Part shown: in pieces, positions 38,034 to 47,546 of the stretch
Numbering within the stretch: the first letter of the stretch is position 1
Layout: each line of letters begins with the position of its first letter
Assembly: GCF_001672975.1 (NCBI RefSeq)
Contig: NZ_LZKU01000017.1
Location: 1-64,000 of the forward strand
Source of the DNA: Mycobacterium sp. 1465703.0
Lineage (GTDB): Bacteria; Actinomycetota; Actinomycetes; Mycobacteriales; Mycobacteriaceae
Length of the DNA: 64,000 nt
Direction: 5' to 3'
Notes under the pieces: model-generated
What the model was told of the DNA's origin: nothing
Seen by the model: the letters and a program-made list of their open reading frames with translations, nothing else
Database searches by the model: none
Made by a program: the position numbers and the translations under genes

Positions 38034-39785
38034 TTAGGCGTTACCGGTCCACGTTTGTTCCTGGCGGAATACCACCATGGATAGATCCACGGTCCGCGCA
38101 GCGGTCGTGATACGCACGGTCGACTCCGAGGTCTGCTGGAAGTGGATATCGGGCACCATGGCGTCTGTTGGGCTTAGGCCCACAGTGATGACCGTTGAGG
38201 ACAGGCCGGCCTGCGGTGCGATGGTAGCCCGGTCGTTCACGATCACCGTGGGAACAAACTCAGCGGGCCGGCGTGCTTCGACCACGGCGATGTTGGTTTG
38301 TGACACCGAATACCAGCGCTGCGGCTCATGGGAGTAGATGGCGATGCGTTCGCCCGCCGCGGCGACCCGGATCAGCAGCTGGCGGACATAGAAATCCGAG
38401 GTGTCCATAACGATGCGGGTTGGTTGCGCCGGGTCTGTCAGCGTCCACATCACTAAGTCGTCGCGTTGAATCGGTGGCCACGCCTTCTTGTCATCGCGTA
38501 GCGCTGCGCCGACAAGAATGCCGGTGGGCCCGACGGGGATATGTAACTCGTCAACGGCACTCAACGTCCGGGCCGGTAAACGCAGCGCGGGCTGGCTCGT
38601 GGGAGCAGCGCACAGTGCAGCGTTGTATTGGTCGCCGGGCAACGTGTTTAGGAACAACGTTGGGGGCTGCTCTGGCGGGCGCGGGTCATTGGTGCGCACC
38701 AGCGCAGACACTTTCACGGGGCCGCCGGGGATTTTGCGCAGCCTCATCACATGCACGACGTTGTCGCTGCGCAGCGACCACATTTTGTTGAACGAATCGG
38801 TCGTAATGTCCTCGGGCGAGAAGTAATACGAGGTGACGTAGCCGGGTTTGGCATTGATGGTTTTCCATCCGACGTCGGCTTTGGGCCGTGTCCGCTGTGC
38901 AAGGTTCGGCGCGGTGCGCGTAGCGGCGCCGGTGTGCCGATGCCGGCCCTTCGCTGCAATTAGCTCGCGCGCGTCGACACCGTCAGCGGACCCGTCGCTG
39001 TCCTCGGGGTCTTCGGCGTCGTCGACGACCACGGGGCGCCTTGGTGCACAAGCCAAACCCATACTCAGGTCCTCGAGCATGGCATCTTGTTCTTCGGCAG
39101 TCAGGGCTCGGGCTCGACACCCTTGCTGCTCAAGGGCTTTGACGATTCTCTCGGTCGAGGCCGCAGCGGCGGAGCCGATCGAGCGGCGATACATCAGCCC
39201 GCGCACCGACTCGTTGATGTCCAGACGCACGATCAAATGGGTGGTGCGCTGCCCGGCTGCTCCCCGGTCAGCCAACAGCGTGCTGTAGAGCTGCGGGTAT
39301 CCGGTGCCGGGGCGAACTCGATACCCTGCGCTCGCGACGTCGATGCCCAGGTGCAGTCCGCCGGGTTGTTCCATCAGCCCGATGACCACGTCGAGCGGTA
39401 ATAGGTTGTCGGTCAAGGCCAGCGTTGACCCTCGCAGGTATGTCGGTGAGTACGGCCGGCCGTCCACCTCGATCATGGTGACGGCCTCGTGATCGGCGGT
39501 GCGCACCCCGTAGAGGTTGCCGCCGTGGCTGATGTTCACCGCGGCGGCAACGGCGGTGGTGTGCCGGCGTTCACGCATCCAGCGCGATCGATCGCGCACC
39601 CAGGCCGCAGCGTTGCGTCGATGCACCGAGACGAACAGCAGCAGCATCGCTACTACGGTGATCGCCGCTGCGGGCCACCACCCGAATCGGTAGGTCGGCA
39701 ATCCTGCGAACGCGGCGATCCCAATCACTTCGGCGCCGAGGACAGCACCCAAGGCGGGATGGACGGTGACCGGGCGCGCTTTCAC
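38034..39785 (-). CDS. eccE: Type VII secretion core membrane protein EccE
   Basis: 583 residues. Two transmembrane helices lie close to the N-terminus (about 14-30 and 36-54), followed by a large soluble domain with the EccE-type segments MIEVDGRPYSPTYLRG and LIVRLDINESVRGLMYRR. EccE stabilises the inner-membrane EccBCDE ring of ESX systems. The position, last in the core operon directly after MycP with an ATGA overlap, is the usual one. It is longer than ESX-1/ESX-5 EccE (about 400-460) because of the C-terminal part, which includes an acidic linker (DDAEDPEDSDGSADG). Confidence 0.82.
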   Translation of the reverse strand: MKARPVTVHPALGAVLGAEVIGIAAFAGLPTYRFGWWPAAAITVVAMLLLFVSVHRRNAAAWVRDRSRWMRERRHTTAVAAAVNISHGGNLYGVRTADHEAVTMIEVDGRPYSPTYLRGSTLALTDNLLPLDVVIGLMEQPGGLHLGIDVASAGYRVRPGTGYPQLYSTLLADRGAAGQRTTHLIVRLDINESVRGLMYRRSIGSAAAASTERIVKALEQQGCRARALTAEEQDAMLEDLSMGLACAPRRPVVVDDAEDPEDSDGSADGVDARELIAAKGRHRHTGAATRTAPNLAQRTRPKADVGWKTINAKPGYVTSYYFSPEDITTDSFNKMWSLRSDNVVHVMRLRKIPGGPVKVSALVRTNDPRPPEQPPTLFLNTLPGDQYNAALCAAPTSQPALRLPARTLSAVDELHIPVGPTGILVGAALRDDKKAWPPIQRDDLVMWTLTDPAQPTRIVMDTSDFYVRQLLIRVAAAGERIAIYSHEPQRWYSVSQTNIAVVEARRPAEFVPTVIVNDRATIAPQAGLSSTVITVGLSPTDAMVPDIHFQQTSESTVRITTAARTVDLSMVVFRQEQTWTGNA

Positions 39786-41410
39786 GACATCCTCCGTCTG
39801 ATGGCTACGACGCCGAACAGCACACCGGCCGCCAAGACCGCACCGCCCAGGCCCAGCAGAGCCACGTTGCGTGGCCGCAGATCGGGCGCTGGCGGCTTAG
39901 GCGGCACATGCAAAGCAGTGCTGAGGTGCTCGACAGGTTTGGGGTCACCAGGGGTGATATCGAAGGTCAGCGCGGCCACCGGGTCCACGACCCCGTGGCC
40001 GACCTGATTGTCCACAGTGTGGGCCGGGTTATGCGCGGTCTCCATGATGCGTCGAATCACCTGGTGGGCACTCAGATTCGGGTATTTGGCCCGGACCAAG
40101 GCCGCAACGCCGGCCACATAAGCCGTCGAGAAGCTGGTGCCCCAAATCCCGTTTCCGGTCCCGGGATCTGTGCCTGGCGAGGCGTTGACTGCCGCACCAT
40201 TGACACTCGACAGACCCATGATGCGTGAGCCAGGTGCGGCCACCCCCACCCACGGGCCGTTGATGGAATCGGGCATCGGCTGGCCCTCTGGGGTGACCGC
40301 GGCCACGGCGAGCACGTAATCGGAGAACCAGGCCGGGCTGACGATAGTTCGCACCCCTGCCCAGTCTCGTGGGTCATCGACGTTGAGCGGATTGAAGACC
40401 GGGTTTTGGCCGCAATCGCGCTGTATCGGGTCGTTTCTGTTGCCGGCGGCCGCGACAATCACGGCGTCTTTGTCGACCGCGGCGTAGCGCACTGCCGCTC
40501 CGAGCGCGTCCTGATTCACCGGTGCCGCCGCGTTAGTGCACGATGCCAGCGACACATTGATCACCTTGGCGCCGCGATCGGCCGCGGTGCGGATCGCCTT
40601 GGCCAACGAGAGCACATCACCGGCTTTGCGATGCAGGTCGTGCTCTTCAGGGGTCGGATGTGCTGGGGAGAACGCTGCGGAGGCCTGCCTGATCGAGATC
40701 AGTGTGGCGTCAGGTGCCACACCCACTACGCCGTCCGGTCCGGTCGGCGGCGGTCCGGCCACCAGCGGTTGCCCCGCGTTGGGGCCCCCGGTGCCGTCGG
40801 CGGGAGCGTCGCCTTCCGGTGGCGGCGGGGGCGCCGGGGGCGGCGCTGTGACCGTGACGGTCGAGGGCGGCGGTGGTTTTGGCGTCGGCGGCGGCGGTGC
40901 TGGGTTGGCCGGCACCGGTGGCGGCGCAGCAGGGGCAGCTGCACCGGCCGGTTTGGGCGCCGGCCGATCCGCGGGGTTCGACGGCGCGGCGGCGATGATG
41001 CTGGCCACGAAGGAGCCGTGGTTGTCGCAGTCGGTGAGTCCACCGTTGGGCAAACCTTGCACATAGTCGCCGCCAGCGAACAGTGAGGGGAACCGCGGAT
41101 TGGGGGTGACGCCGGTGTCGATGATTGCCACCGTCACCCCCGCGCCAGTCGAATACTGCCAGGCCTGACTGACATTGAGCATCGCGTTGCCCGGCGCGGG
41201 CTGGGCGACGTTCGGGTCAGCGATCACCACGGGCAGGATGCAGGCTTCGCTCTGCCTCATTTCTTCGCTCGGGCCCGGTGTTTCAGCTGGAGGCAATGCC
41301 CCTGGGTCGATCACCGGAGGCGCTATGGCCATGGCGGTCGGCGCGGCGATCACATGGGCGACCAACAGCGCGGCCGCACCCATCGCTGAGGCGGCGGCTT
41401 TGGCGCGCAT
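39782..41410 (-). CDS. mycP: Mycosin MycP, membrane-anchored subtilisin-like protease
   Basis: 542 residues from ATG at 41410, whose ATG overlaps the eccD stop (TGATG). Signal peptide (MRAKAAASAMGAAALLVAHV), catalytic D98 (AIIDTGV), H131 (DNHGSFVA), oxyanion N324 (AAGNRND) and S426 (GTSFSTAYVAG), and a C-terminal TM helix (about 510-535) with a basic tail. An unusually long, Pro-rich insert (about 146-225) follows the histidine region, in the place of the mycosin-specific loop. Cysteines that form the family's disulfides are present (SEAC, TDCDN, ASCTN, RDCGQ). MycP stabilises the EccBCDE complex and is required for secretion in characterised ESX systems. A start at 41449 is in frame but would precede the signal peptide with non-family sequence. 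Confidence 0.93.
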   Translation of the reverse strand: MRAKAAASAMGAAALLVAHVIAAPTAMAIAPPVIDPGALPPAETPGPSEEMRQSEACILPVVIADPNVAQPAPGNAMLNVSQAWQYSTGAGVTVAIIDTGVTPNPRFPSLFAGGDYVQGLPNGGLTDCDNHGSFVASIIAAAPSNPADRPAPKPAGAAAPAAPPPVPANPAPPPPTPKPPPPSTVTVTAPPPAPPPPPEGDAPADGTGGPNAGQPLVAGPPPTGPDGVVGVAPDATLISIRQASAAFSPAHPTPEEHDLHRKAGDVLSLAKAIRTAADRGAKVINVSLASCTNAAAPVNQDALGAAVRYAAVDKDAVIVAAAGNRNDPIQRDCGQNPVFNPLNVDDPRDWAGVRTIVSPAWFSDYVLAVAAVTPEGQPMPDSINGPWVGVAAPGSRIMGLSSVNGAAVNASPGTDPGTGNGIWGTSFSTAYVAGVAALVRAKYPNLSAHQVIRRIMETAHNPAHTVDNQVGHGVVDPVAALTFDITPGDPKPVEHLSTALHVPPKPPAPDLRPRNVALLGLGGAVLAAGVLFGVVAIRRRMS

Positions 41411-42915
41411 CAGTGATACCTCACGAATTGAATGAGGTGGATGGTCCATGCGGCGAACACCACCACCACGGTGGTGGCGACGTATTCGGCGTACTCGACG
41501 ACTTCGCGGACCGGCTCAGAAAACATGTAGGTGGGCACGATCGCTCCAGCGAGCAACGCAGCCAACGCGATTCCCACCACCGCGGCAGCCGCAGCTAAGA
41601 CCGCACCCGTTGCGCCTGGGCTGGCAGCGAAGCCGTAATGGGCGGGAAGGGCAAACAGCGACAGCGCCGCACCAACGACCAACGTGATGGCGTGGCGCCG
41701 ATCGCGAAAAGCCCGTGCCCGCAGCACCGCGATCAGCGCAATGCACGCGGCGACCACAACAAAAGTCCACTGCGTGCCCACCCCGGGATGGATGGCATAC
41801 CACGACGCCGCCACCTGCGTGAGCGCCGTTCCTAGCAGTAGGCCCATCAACACTCGGTTAGACCGCAAGGCGACCTCGCCGACCTGCTCACCGGTCAGGG
41901 TGATATCCCGCGGGCTGTCCGCGACAGGCGAAATGGTGTCCTCCGGATCGCTGGGAGAACGCTCATACATGTCCTTGCCGGTGATCGACTCGAAACTCTG
42001 CCGCGGCACGCGCGCCAAGCGGCGCCCGATTCCCGGTGCGGCCAGGGAGACGGTCAACACTGCCACCAGCACCACCACCGCGATGCGTTGGCCCGGCACG
42101 GCGAAAAACATGCGTGCGGCCGCAGCGCAGAGCCCGGCCGCCGACACCGTCACCACCGCGGTCACAGCCACCCAGTTGCGGCCGGTGAGCTTGCCCAGGG
42201 CCGAGGCGGTGATCAGCGCTACACCTGCTGCCAACACGGCGTGGGGTGCTGCGGGGTGGGCGCCGGGCGGGGTGGTGGCGCCGGCAGCAACTAGCGCCAG
42301 CACCACCGCCCAGGTGGTCGAGGCGGTAATAAACCGGTCTGCGCCCATGCGCGCGCCCAGCAGCACGGCACCGGCCAGCACCAGCGCGGTGGCCGCGAAA
42401 ATCGTTGGCACCAACCATCCGCCAGAACTCGCCCAGCGCAGCCGCCACAGCAGCCCGGCGGCCACACTCAACGCGATCAAGGTCAGCGCGACGGCCACCC
42501 TGGCGGCGTCAAGCGCGCTCACCGCCGGGAAATGTTCTTTGGCCCACTTGGCGATCGCGGCACTGACGTTTTCGATGTTGGGTTCATAGCGCTGCGCCGA
42601 CGCGGCGGGAACGAACGCCAGGAGCTCACCGTCATTGACTCCTTGCGCCGCCAGCGACAGCTTCCCCGACAGCATCGTCATCCCCGCTGCGCGGGCGAAC
42701 ACGAACGCGCCGCCCGGAAGCTCTTTTGCCCCAAGCGAGTTGAGTCTCCGGTTGATTGTGTCGCGGGTGGCCTCAACGAGCTTAGCCAGCGGCACCGCCG
42801 CTGGAAGCAACAAATCGAGCTGGATATCCCCCACCAGTAGTGACACCCTGCTCGAGGGGGGAATCAGCGTTGTCTCCGCCGCGGTAGCCGTCGGCTTATC
42901 GGCGGTGGCGGTCAT
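41410..42915 (-). CDS. eccD: Type VII secretion channel protein EccD
   Basis: 501 residues. A ubiquitin-like N-terminal domain (about 20-105, VSLLVGDIQLDLLLPA start) is followed by about 11 transmembrane helices between 145 and 495, the standard EccD layout. EccD forms the major membrane-embedded part of the ESX ring. Its start overlaps the stop of the EspI-like gene by ATGA, and its stop overlaps the mycP start, so the block espI-eccD-mycP-eccE is translationally coupled. Confidence 0.92.
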   Translation of the reverse strand: MTATADKPTATAAETTLIPPSSRVSLLVGDIQLDLLLPAAVPLAKLVEATRDTINRRLNSLGAKELPGGAFVFARAAGMTMLSGKLSLAAQGVNDGELLAFVPAASAQRYEPNIENVSAAIAKWAKEHFPAVSALDAARVAVALTLIALSVAAGLLWRLRWASSGGWLVPTIFAATALVLAGAVLLGARMGADRFITASTTWAVVLALVAAGATTPPGAHPAAPHAVLAAGVALITASALGKLTGRNWVAVTAVVTVSAAGLCAAAARMFFAVPGQRIAVVVLVAVLTVSLAAPGIGRRLARVPRQSFESITGKDMYERSPSDPEDTISPVADSPRDITLTGEQVGEVALRSNRVLMGLLLGTALTQVAASWYAIHPGVGTQWTFVVVAACIALIAVLRARAFRDRRHAITLVVGAALSLFALPAHYGFAASPGATGAVLAAAAAVVGIALAALLAGAIVPTYMFSEPVREVVEYAEYVATTVVVVFAAWTIHLIQFVRYH

Positions 42916-44597
42916 TGATTCGCCTCAGGGCGTCGGTGGGCGCGGCGAGCCGTCGGGCCATCGGTGGTGGCGGCGAAGTGCTCAGCGCATGCCGCCGCCA
43001 CTTTCAACAGCGCGCGGTGTGTGTGGCGATTGATGTCGCCCGCGAGATCGATAACCCCGCCCGGGCGCAGATGTTCGTCGTAGGGCATCTCGATCACCTT
43101 GTGCCCGCCCTGACTGAACCGTTCCATCAGCAGCGCGCGATCACGCTTGGGCGAGTGGCCGTCGGAGTCGTTGAGTACGACGACCGTGCGATTGAGCAAG
43201 CTGGTGTAGCCGTCATTGGCCAGCCATTCCAAGGTCTGTCCGGCCGCTGAGGCGCCGTCGTACCACGGCGAAGACACCACGATCAGAGCATCGAGGTCGT
43301 CGAGGACCGCGCGGGTTACTGGGGAATCCAGAGTCGATCCGCAGTCGACGATGGACAGCGTGAAATGCCTGTCGAGCTGATAGGTCGCCGCCTGATAGAC
43401 CGCACTGTCGAGGACCCTGCGCCGCGCCGTCGCGGATTCCCCGCCAAGGACATAAAGACCCGCCTCGTTGCTGCCCAACCGACCACGGATGTCGGCGAAA
43501 GTATCCAAGTGCTGGTCGGCCGCTAACTCCCAATACGAGCCGGAGGCCGAGGGATCGATTCGGCTGGCCAGTTTCCCGAAGGCTGTATCGGCGTCGACGG
43601 CGACAACCCTGTCGTCTTTACGCAGCCGGGCAAAGACAGACCCGACGCTGGCTGAAATGGTGCTCTTACCGACCCCACCCTTGCCGAGCACACCGATCTT
43701 GTATTTGCCGCGCAGTAGGGATCGAATCTGCTTTTCCAGCTCGTCCTGTTCACGCTCATCCGCGGATCGGCCGAGATTAATCAGCTTGAACGTGCCCCGG
43801 TACACCACTTTGCGCCAGCCACGCGTCGGCGGGGTGCGTTTGGAGGGCACCAACTCGCTGCTGCGAATGTTGTCCACGTAGTTGTACTTGGTGCCAGATC
43901 CCTGCGCTTGCGACCAGGAGTAGGCCTCGTCTTCGGTGTCGCGTGGGCCGGCGGGTGGCTCCCATTGCGGCTGGGGTGGGCCGTCGCCTGGACGGCCCGG
44001 CGCCGGCGGCAGCTCACCATATTGGACGGGGCGCGGCGGCGGCGGCAGCTCACCATATTGCAGCGGCGGACGATAGGGATGCATCGGCCCAGACTGCGGG
44101 GCGCCGGGGGCCTGTCCCTCGTTACCGCCCACCGGCGGCAGCGGGGGCGGGTAGGCAGCACGGCGGCGCTGCAGTGCCTCCCACCCGCCGGTCTGCGACA
44201 GGTCGACGACCGATGTCACCTCATCGGCAGCGTCGTCGCTGTCCGGGGCCTCACGGTTCGCCCATGGATTCTCCCTAGGCGCGGGTACGGGAAACATCGG
44301 ACGCGGCGGCGGCCCGGCCGGGTCGGCGTGATGGACACCGGGCGGCGTCGACGTGGGCCCAACCGGATTGGTGGGTTCCTCGTTCGGGCGATCTGGCCAG
44401 GCGAAGCGGGAATGTCCACTGGGCCCACCGGGCGGGGGCGCTGAGCCAAAGCCGCCCCGCGGTTGATCGTGCTGCGGAGTCGGGGTGTCGCGATGCGGGC
44501 CGCTGCCCGGGCCTTCTGCGGGGCTCCCCGGACTGTCGGAGGGGGGATGCGACGCTGCCGGGTTCTCGCCGAATTCGGGGTCTGGGCGCTCGGTCAT
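42912..44597 (-). CDS. EspI-like Pro-rich MinD/ParA-type ATPase
   Basis: 561 residues. The first ~235 are Pro/Gly-rich and disordered, with repeated QYGELPP units. A MinD/ParA-like P-loop domain follows, with the deviant Walker A GKGGVGKST (305-313), VDADTAFGKLA, and VDCGSTLDSPVTR. EspI of ESX-1 has this architecture and reduces secretion at low ATP in M. tuberculosis; other ESX loci have similar proteins. It is preceded by one of the shared leaderless promoters (44605-44638), so this operon can be started internally. A four-gene overlap chain follows. Confidence 0.85.
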   Translation of the reverse strand: MTERPDPEFGENPAASHPPSDSPGSPAEGPGSGPHRDTPTPQHDQPRGGFGSAPPPGGPSGHSRFAWPDRPNEEPTNPVGPTSTPPGVHHADPAGPPPRPMFPVPAPRENPWANREAPDSDDAADEVTSVVDLSQTGGWEALQRRRAAYPPPLPPVGGNEGQAPGAPQSGPMHPYRPPLQYGELPPPPRPVQYGELPPAPGRPGDGPPQPQWEPPAGPRDTEDEAYSWSQAQGSGTKYNYVDNIRSSELVPSKRTPPTRGWRKVVYRGTFKLINLGRSADEREQDELEKQIRSLLRGKYKIGVLGKGGVGKSTISASVGSVFARLRKDDRVVAVDADTAFGKLASRIDPSASGSYWELAADQHLDTFADIRGRLGSNEAGLYVLGGESATARRRVLDSAVYQAATYQLDRHFTLSIVDCGSTLDSPVTRAVLDDLDALIVVSSPWYDGASAAGQTLEWLANDGYTSLLNRTVVVLNDSDGHSPKRDRALLMERFSQGGHKVIEMPYDEHLRPGGVIDLAGDINRHTHRALLKVAAACAEHFAATTDGPTARRAHRRPEANQ

Positions 44598-44604
44598 ATT
44601 TTTA

Positions 44605-44638
44605 ATCCTATCAGCGGGTATGCGCGATATCTGCGCTA
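44605..44638 (-). promoter_or_regulatory. Shared-type leaderless promoter of the espI-like gene
   Basis: On the minus strand: TAGCGCAGATATCG (44638-44625), 14 bases, then TAGGAT (44610-44605), then 7 bases to the ATG at 44597. No ribosome site separates it from the start, so the transcript should begin at or very near the ATG. Confidence 0.6.
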
Positions 44639-44673
44639 GTTTCGTAGTCCTAGATTTTCGTCATCATTGCTGG

Positions 44674-46176
44674 TCAGGGTGTTTTTGTTGGCAGTGTCTC
44701 CGCCCCCGCCACCGGTGAGAGGGTGTCGTGCTGAGTAAGGGCGTCAGCACGTGAGAGCGCCGGGCCCGGCGCAAACGTACGTATCAGCACCCAGGGTGCT
44801 TGGCGCGCAGAGGCGGTGGTGATGTGCAGTGGCTTGAGCGCCGAGTCGTTGAGCTCGATGCCATAGCGCACGCCCTGATCGGAGATCCACCACAGCGCGT
44901 CGCGGCTCACCGATACCGGATCGGCGTTGGTGCTCATCACCAAATTCGTTGCGTCAGCGGCGATATAAACCTGGTCGGCCTCGACTCCCGCACTGTCGGC
45001 GCGCGCGTCTTTGACCAAGTGCACCAGCCGGTCATCCGACCCTGGCGGAGTGGGCAGTCCTTGACCAGAGAGCACCTGCACCTTGGCGGACTTATCGGTG
45101 GAGCCTTTCGACCACGCCAGACAGGTGGTTCCGTTGATGTCGGTGTCGACTAAGTGCAGCCGGGTCGGCGGATAGTAGGACACCGGCAGTGACTCTACGA
45201 CCGGAATGGCGGCGAGGCGGTCAGGAGAGACCACCACCGGGGCCAGGTCACCGAACGAGTTCGCTGAGCGCAGCAGCGAGGCCACGAAAGGCGAAATGTG
45301 TTGAATCCCGTTGGGTAGCAACACGAATAACTCATCTCCGGACTGCTGCACGTCGTGCACCGACAGCACCGAACCAATCGGCGCGGGACGTCCCAGATCC
45401 CATGGCGAGGGTTGTCCGGCGTTAGCGATGGCGGGAATGATCAACGGATCAGTAGCCGGGATCGCGTCGTAGAGTGCGTTTGACATTGGAATTGGTTGCG
45501 GTGCTGAGGAATCCACGCCCAGAGCCAAAGCCACTGATTTGTTGGAGACATCAATCTCGGAGCGGTGCCCGTCCCAGATGACCACGGTTTTATCGCCGTG
45601 GCGGGCCAGCACCGCGTTGGGCATCGTCAGCGGTGCTGAGCGCCGGCCGGTCAGTGGCCCCGCGATCGCCGTGACTACAGGTGCTTGGCCCGCGGACTTG
45701 GTGGCCGTTGCCGTGGGGGCGCTGTCGCACACCGCCCACTGTGATTCCAGGCCGGTGCGCACTGGCATTTGCGTTGGTGCGCCGACGATTCCAACCATAG
45801 GGCCCTGCGGGTACTTGGCCAGCTCGGCGGCTTTGACAAACGTAGGGTTGGCGTCTTCGCCGGAAATGAGGCGGGCACTGATTAAATTCAGCGCGGGGTG
45901 TAAACGGTTGTCGACCATGACATATATGGCCCCGGTGTCACGGTCGGCCAGGATCTGTGACTTGCCCACCTGTCCCGCAGGCTTGATGTACGCCATGAGA
46001 GCGGCCAGCCCGATCATGACAATGGTCAATGTATATCCCAGCACGAGCGCTGATATACGGCGCTGTTCAGGGTCATAATCCAGACGTACACCGTGATGGC
46101 TCAATGCGGCCGCGTTACGCCGATTCCAGAAATAGTGCGCCGTAACCTGCAATCGCGACGTGAGATTCAAGGCCAT
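44674..46176 (-). CDS. eccB: Type VII secretion core protein EccB
   Basis: 500 residues. A cytoplasmic N-terminus (SRLQVTAHYFWNRRNAAALSHH, typical of EccB) is followed by one TM helix (about 41-64) and a large periplasmic domain. The family's disulfide cysteines are visible (WAVCDSAP and GTTCLAWS). EccB is the periplasmic dimerising subunit of the ESX membrane complex. Start ATG at 46176 fits a leaderless promoter 6 bases upstream. Length is normal for the family. Confidence 0.92.
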   Translation of the reverse strand: MALNLTSRLQVTAHYFWNRRNAAALSHHGVRLDYDPEQRRISALVLGYTLTIVMIGLAALMAYIKPAGQVGKSQILADRDTGAIYVMVDNRLHPALNLISARLISGEDANPTFVKAAELAKYPQGPMVGIVGAPTQMPVRTGLESQWAVCDSAPTATATKSAGQAPVVTAIAGPLTGRRSAPLTMPNAVLARHGDKTVVIWDGHRSEIDVSNKSVALALGVDSSAPQPIPMSNALYDAIPATDPLIIPAIANAGQPSPWDLGRPAPIGSVLSVHDVQQSGDELFVLLPNGIQHISPFVASLLRSANSFGDLAPVVVSPDRLAAIPVVESLPVSYYPPTRLHLVDTDINGTTCLAWSKGSTDKSAKVQVLSGQGLPTPPGSDDRLVHLVKDARADSAGVEADQVYIAADATNLVMSTNADPVSVSRDALWWISDQGVRYGIELNDSALKPLHITTASARQAPWVLIRTFAPGPALSRADALTQHDTLSPVAGAETLPTKTP

Positions 46177-46182
46177 GAGGCA

Positions 46183-46217
46183 ACCTTACCGGCGCTCTCT
46201 ACACGAAATCTGCGCTA
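46183..46217 (-). promoter_or_regulatory. Shared-type leaderless promoter of eccB
   Basis: On the minus strand: TAGCGCAGATTTCG (46217-46204), 15 bases, then TAAGGT (46188-46183), then 6 bases to the eccB ATG. Same arrangement as before the espI-like gene and eccC. Confidence 0.62.
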
Positions 46218-46252
46218 ATTGGCCAACCCCAGACAAACGCTCGGCGCGTCTA

Positions 46253-47107
46253 TTACACCAGCTGTGGAGCGGAGAGCAGGTTGGCCAGATCGTCGCGAAG
46301 GCCTGACGCGGTCGTGGGCCAAATGCTCATCCATTCCTTGCCGTCAGCACCAGTCGTCGTGGTGAAACTGATCCGCCCGTACTCAGTGTCGGCCACCGTC
46401 AACACACGCGGATGGGGACGCACGTCGGGGCAATGATCAATGACGGCTACCACCGCCATCGCCGATTGATCCAGACGCGACGCCGCCTGCACTACTTCGA
46501 CTTCCCATGGGCCCAGACCGAGCCGGCGCAGCGCCGCCGCCATTCCTTCCGGTGTTTGGCCGGCCGCGTCGATCGCCATTTGCATCATGTCCTTGGGCAC
46601 ATTGATGCCTTCAATGTCGGCGGGCGGGTGCTCACCGAACGCGGGCACCAGCATCTGGCACATGAGCTCTACTTGGCGAGTGGGCTCATCGCTTTCGCCG
46701 ACTCCGCCGATCACCATGTCGTCGCCATCGCGGGCAGCCATCGCCAAATAACGACCGTAACGGCACACCACCATCGTTCGCTCATGCACCGTGGCGGGGC
46801 ACTCGTGCGTGGCCGGCTGATCCGGTCGGCGAATCGTCAGGACCGCCTCGCGCTCGGCGCGGCCGAGCACTGTCATCCAGTCCCGCACGGCAGCGTCGAC
46901 CCGGCCATGCTCGTCGATCACGCCCGCCTGCACCAAGCTGTGATACTGCGCCGTGTTGGCCAGGGGTACCTTTCCCGCGTCGGTGTCGACGAGCAGATCG
47001 GAGTGCGCCGAGGGGATGTAGGGCTTGAGATGCAACGTGACCGGCATGCGCTCGACACCCAGCAGGGCTTGTAGCGCCCACACGCATTCGACTGACGTGT
47101 TCAACAC
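46253..47107 (-). CDS. espG: EspG-family PE/PPE chaperone
   Basis: 284 residues with the EspG layout: ECVWALQALLGVERMPVTL start, the central VLGRAEREAVLTIRRP region, CRYGRYLAMAARDGDDMVIGG, and a C-terminal SFTTTTGADGKEWMSIWPTT segment. EspG binds the helical tip of PPE proteins of its own ESX system and keeps PE-PPE pairs soluble before export. It sits between the Esx genes and eccB, as in ESX-3/ESX-5-like loci. The likely clients are the PE/PPE pair at 47957-49486 (inference). Confidence 0.88.
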   Translation of the reverse strand: MLNTSVECVWALQALLGVERMPVTLHLKPYIPSAHSDLLVDTDAGKVPLANTAQYHSLVQAGVIDEHGRVDAAVRDWMTVLGRAEREAVLTIRRPDQPATHECPATVHERTMVVCRYGRYLAMAARDGDDMVIGGVGESDEPTRQVELMCQMLVPAFGEHPPADIEGINVPKDMMQMAIDAAGQTPEGMAAALRRLGLGPWEVEVVQAASRLDQSAMAVVAVIDHCPDVRPHPRVLTVADTEYGRISFTTTTGADGKEWMSIWPTTASGLRDDLANLLSAPQLV

Positions 47108-47196
47108 GGCGACATCACCTCATCATCAGCTGGCACGCAAGAGGGGGGCCGCCGCAGCTGGCCCCCCTCCGTACGGTTCCGACGGTTGAATCTGAC

Positions 47197-47499
47197 CTAG
47201 ATCGACTGGAAGCTCTGCCCCACGGTGCTGTCGGCGGCTTGGAACGCCTGCGAGGCACCGTCGATGGTGTCGCCGTGCCGGAAGATGACATCCTTGCCGT
47301 CCTGGATGCCCTCGTTGATCAGCTGCTGTGCCTGCGCGTAGGCCTCTGCGCCGTGCGGGCCGGAGAAGAAGTCCCGCGAGGACGCCAGCAAGTTGTGGGC
47401 TTCTTGGCCAATCGAATCCAACTCCTGGGCGAAGCTGTGCATGCTGGCCGTCATGTCGGCCAGACCGGCCGGGTGGTAGATCATGGGTCCTTCGGACAT
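47197..47499 (-). CDS. Esx (WXG100-type) secreted protein, partner 2
   Basis: 100 residues, helical hairpin. It starts MSEGPMIYHPAGLADMTASM, and the turn reads FFSGPHGAEAYAQ where a WXG motif is expected, so the Trp is replaced by Phe. Length, gene pairing and hairpin layout are those of Esx proteins. Expected to form a heterodimer with the product of the gene 48 bases upstream and to be a T7SS substrate. A GGAACTCAT region gives a weak ribosome site. Confidence 0.82.
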   Translation of the reverse strand: MSEGPMIYHPAGLADMTASMHSFAQELDSIGQEAHNLLASSRDFFSGPHGAEAYAQAQQLINEGIQDGKDVIFRHGDTIDGASQAFQAADSTVGQSFQSI

Positions 47500-47546
47500 T
47501 ATGAGTTCCTTTGCTTGTAGTGGCGAAAAAGCTGTTCCGATTGGGG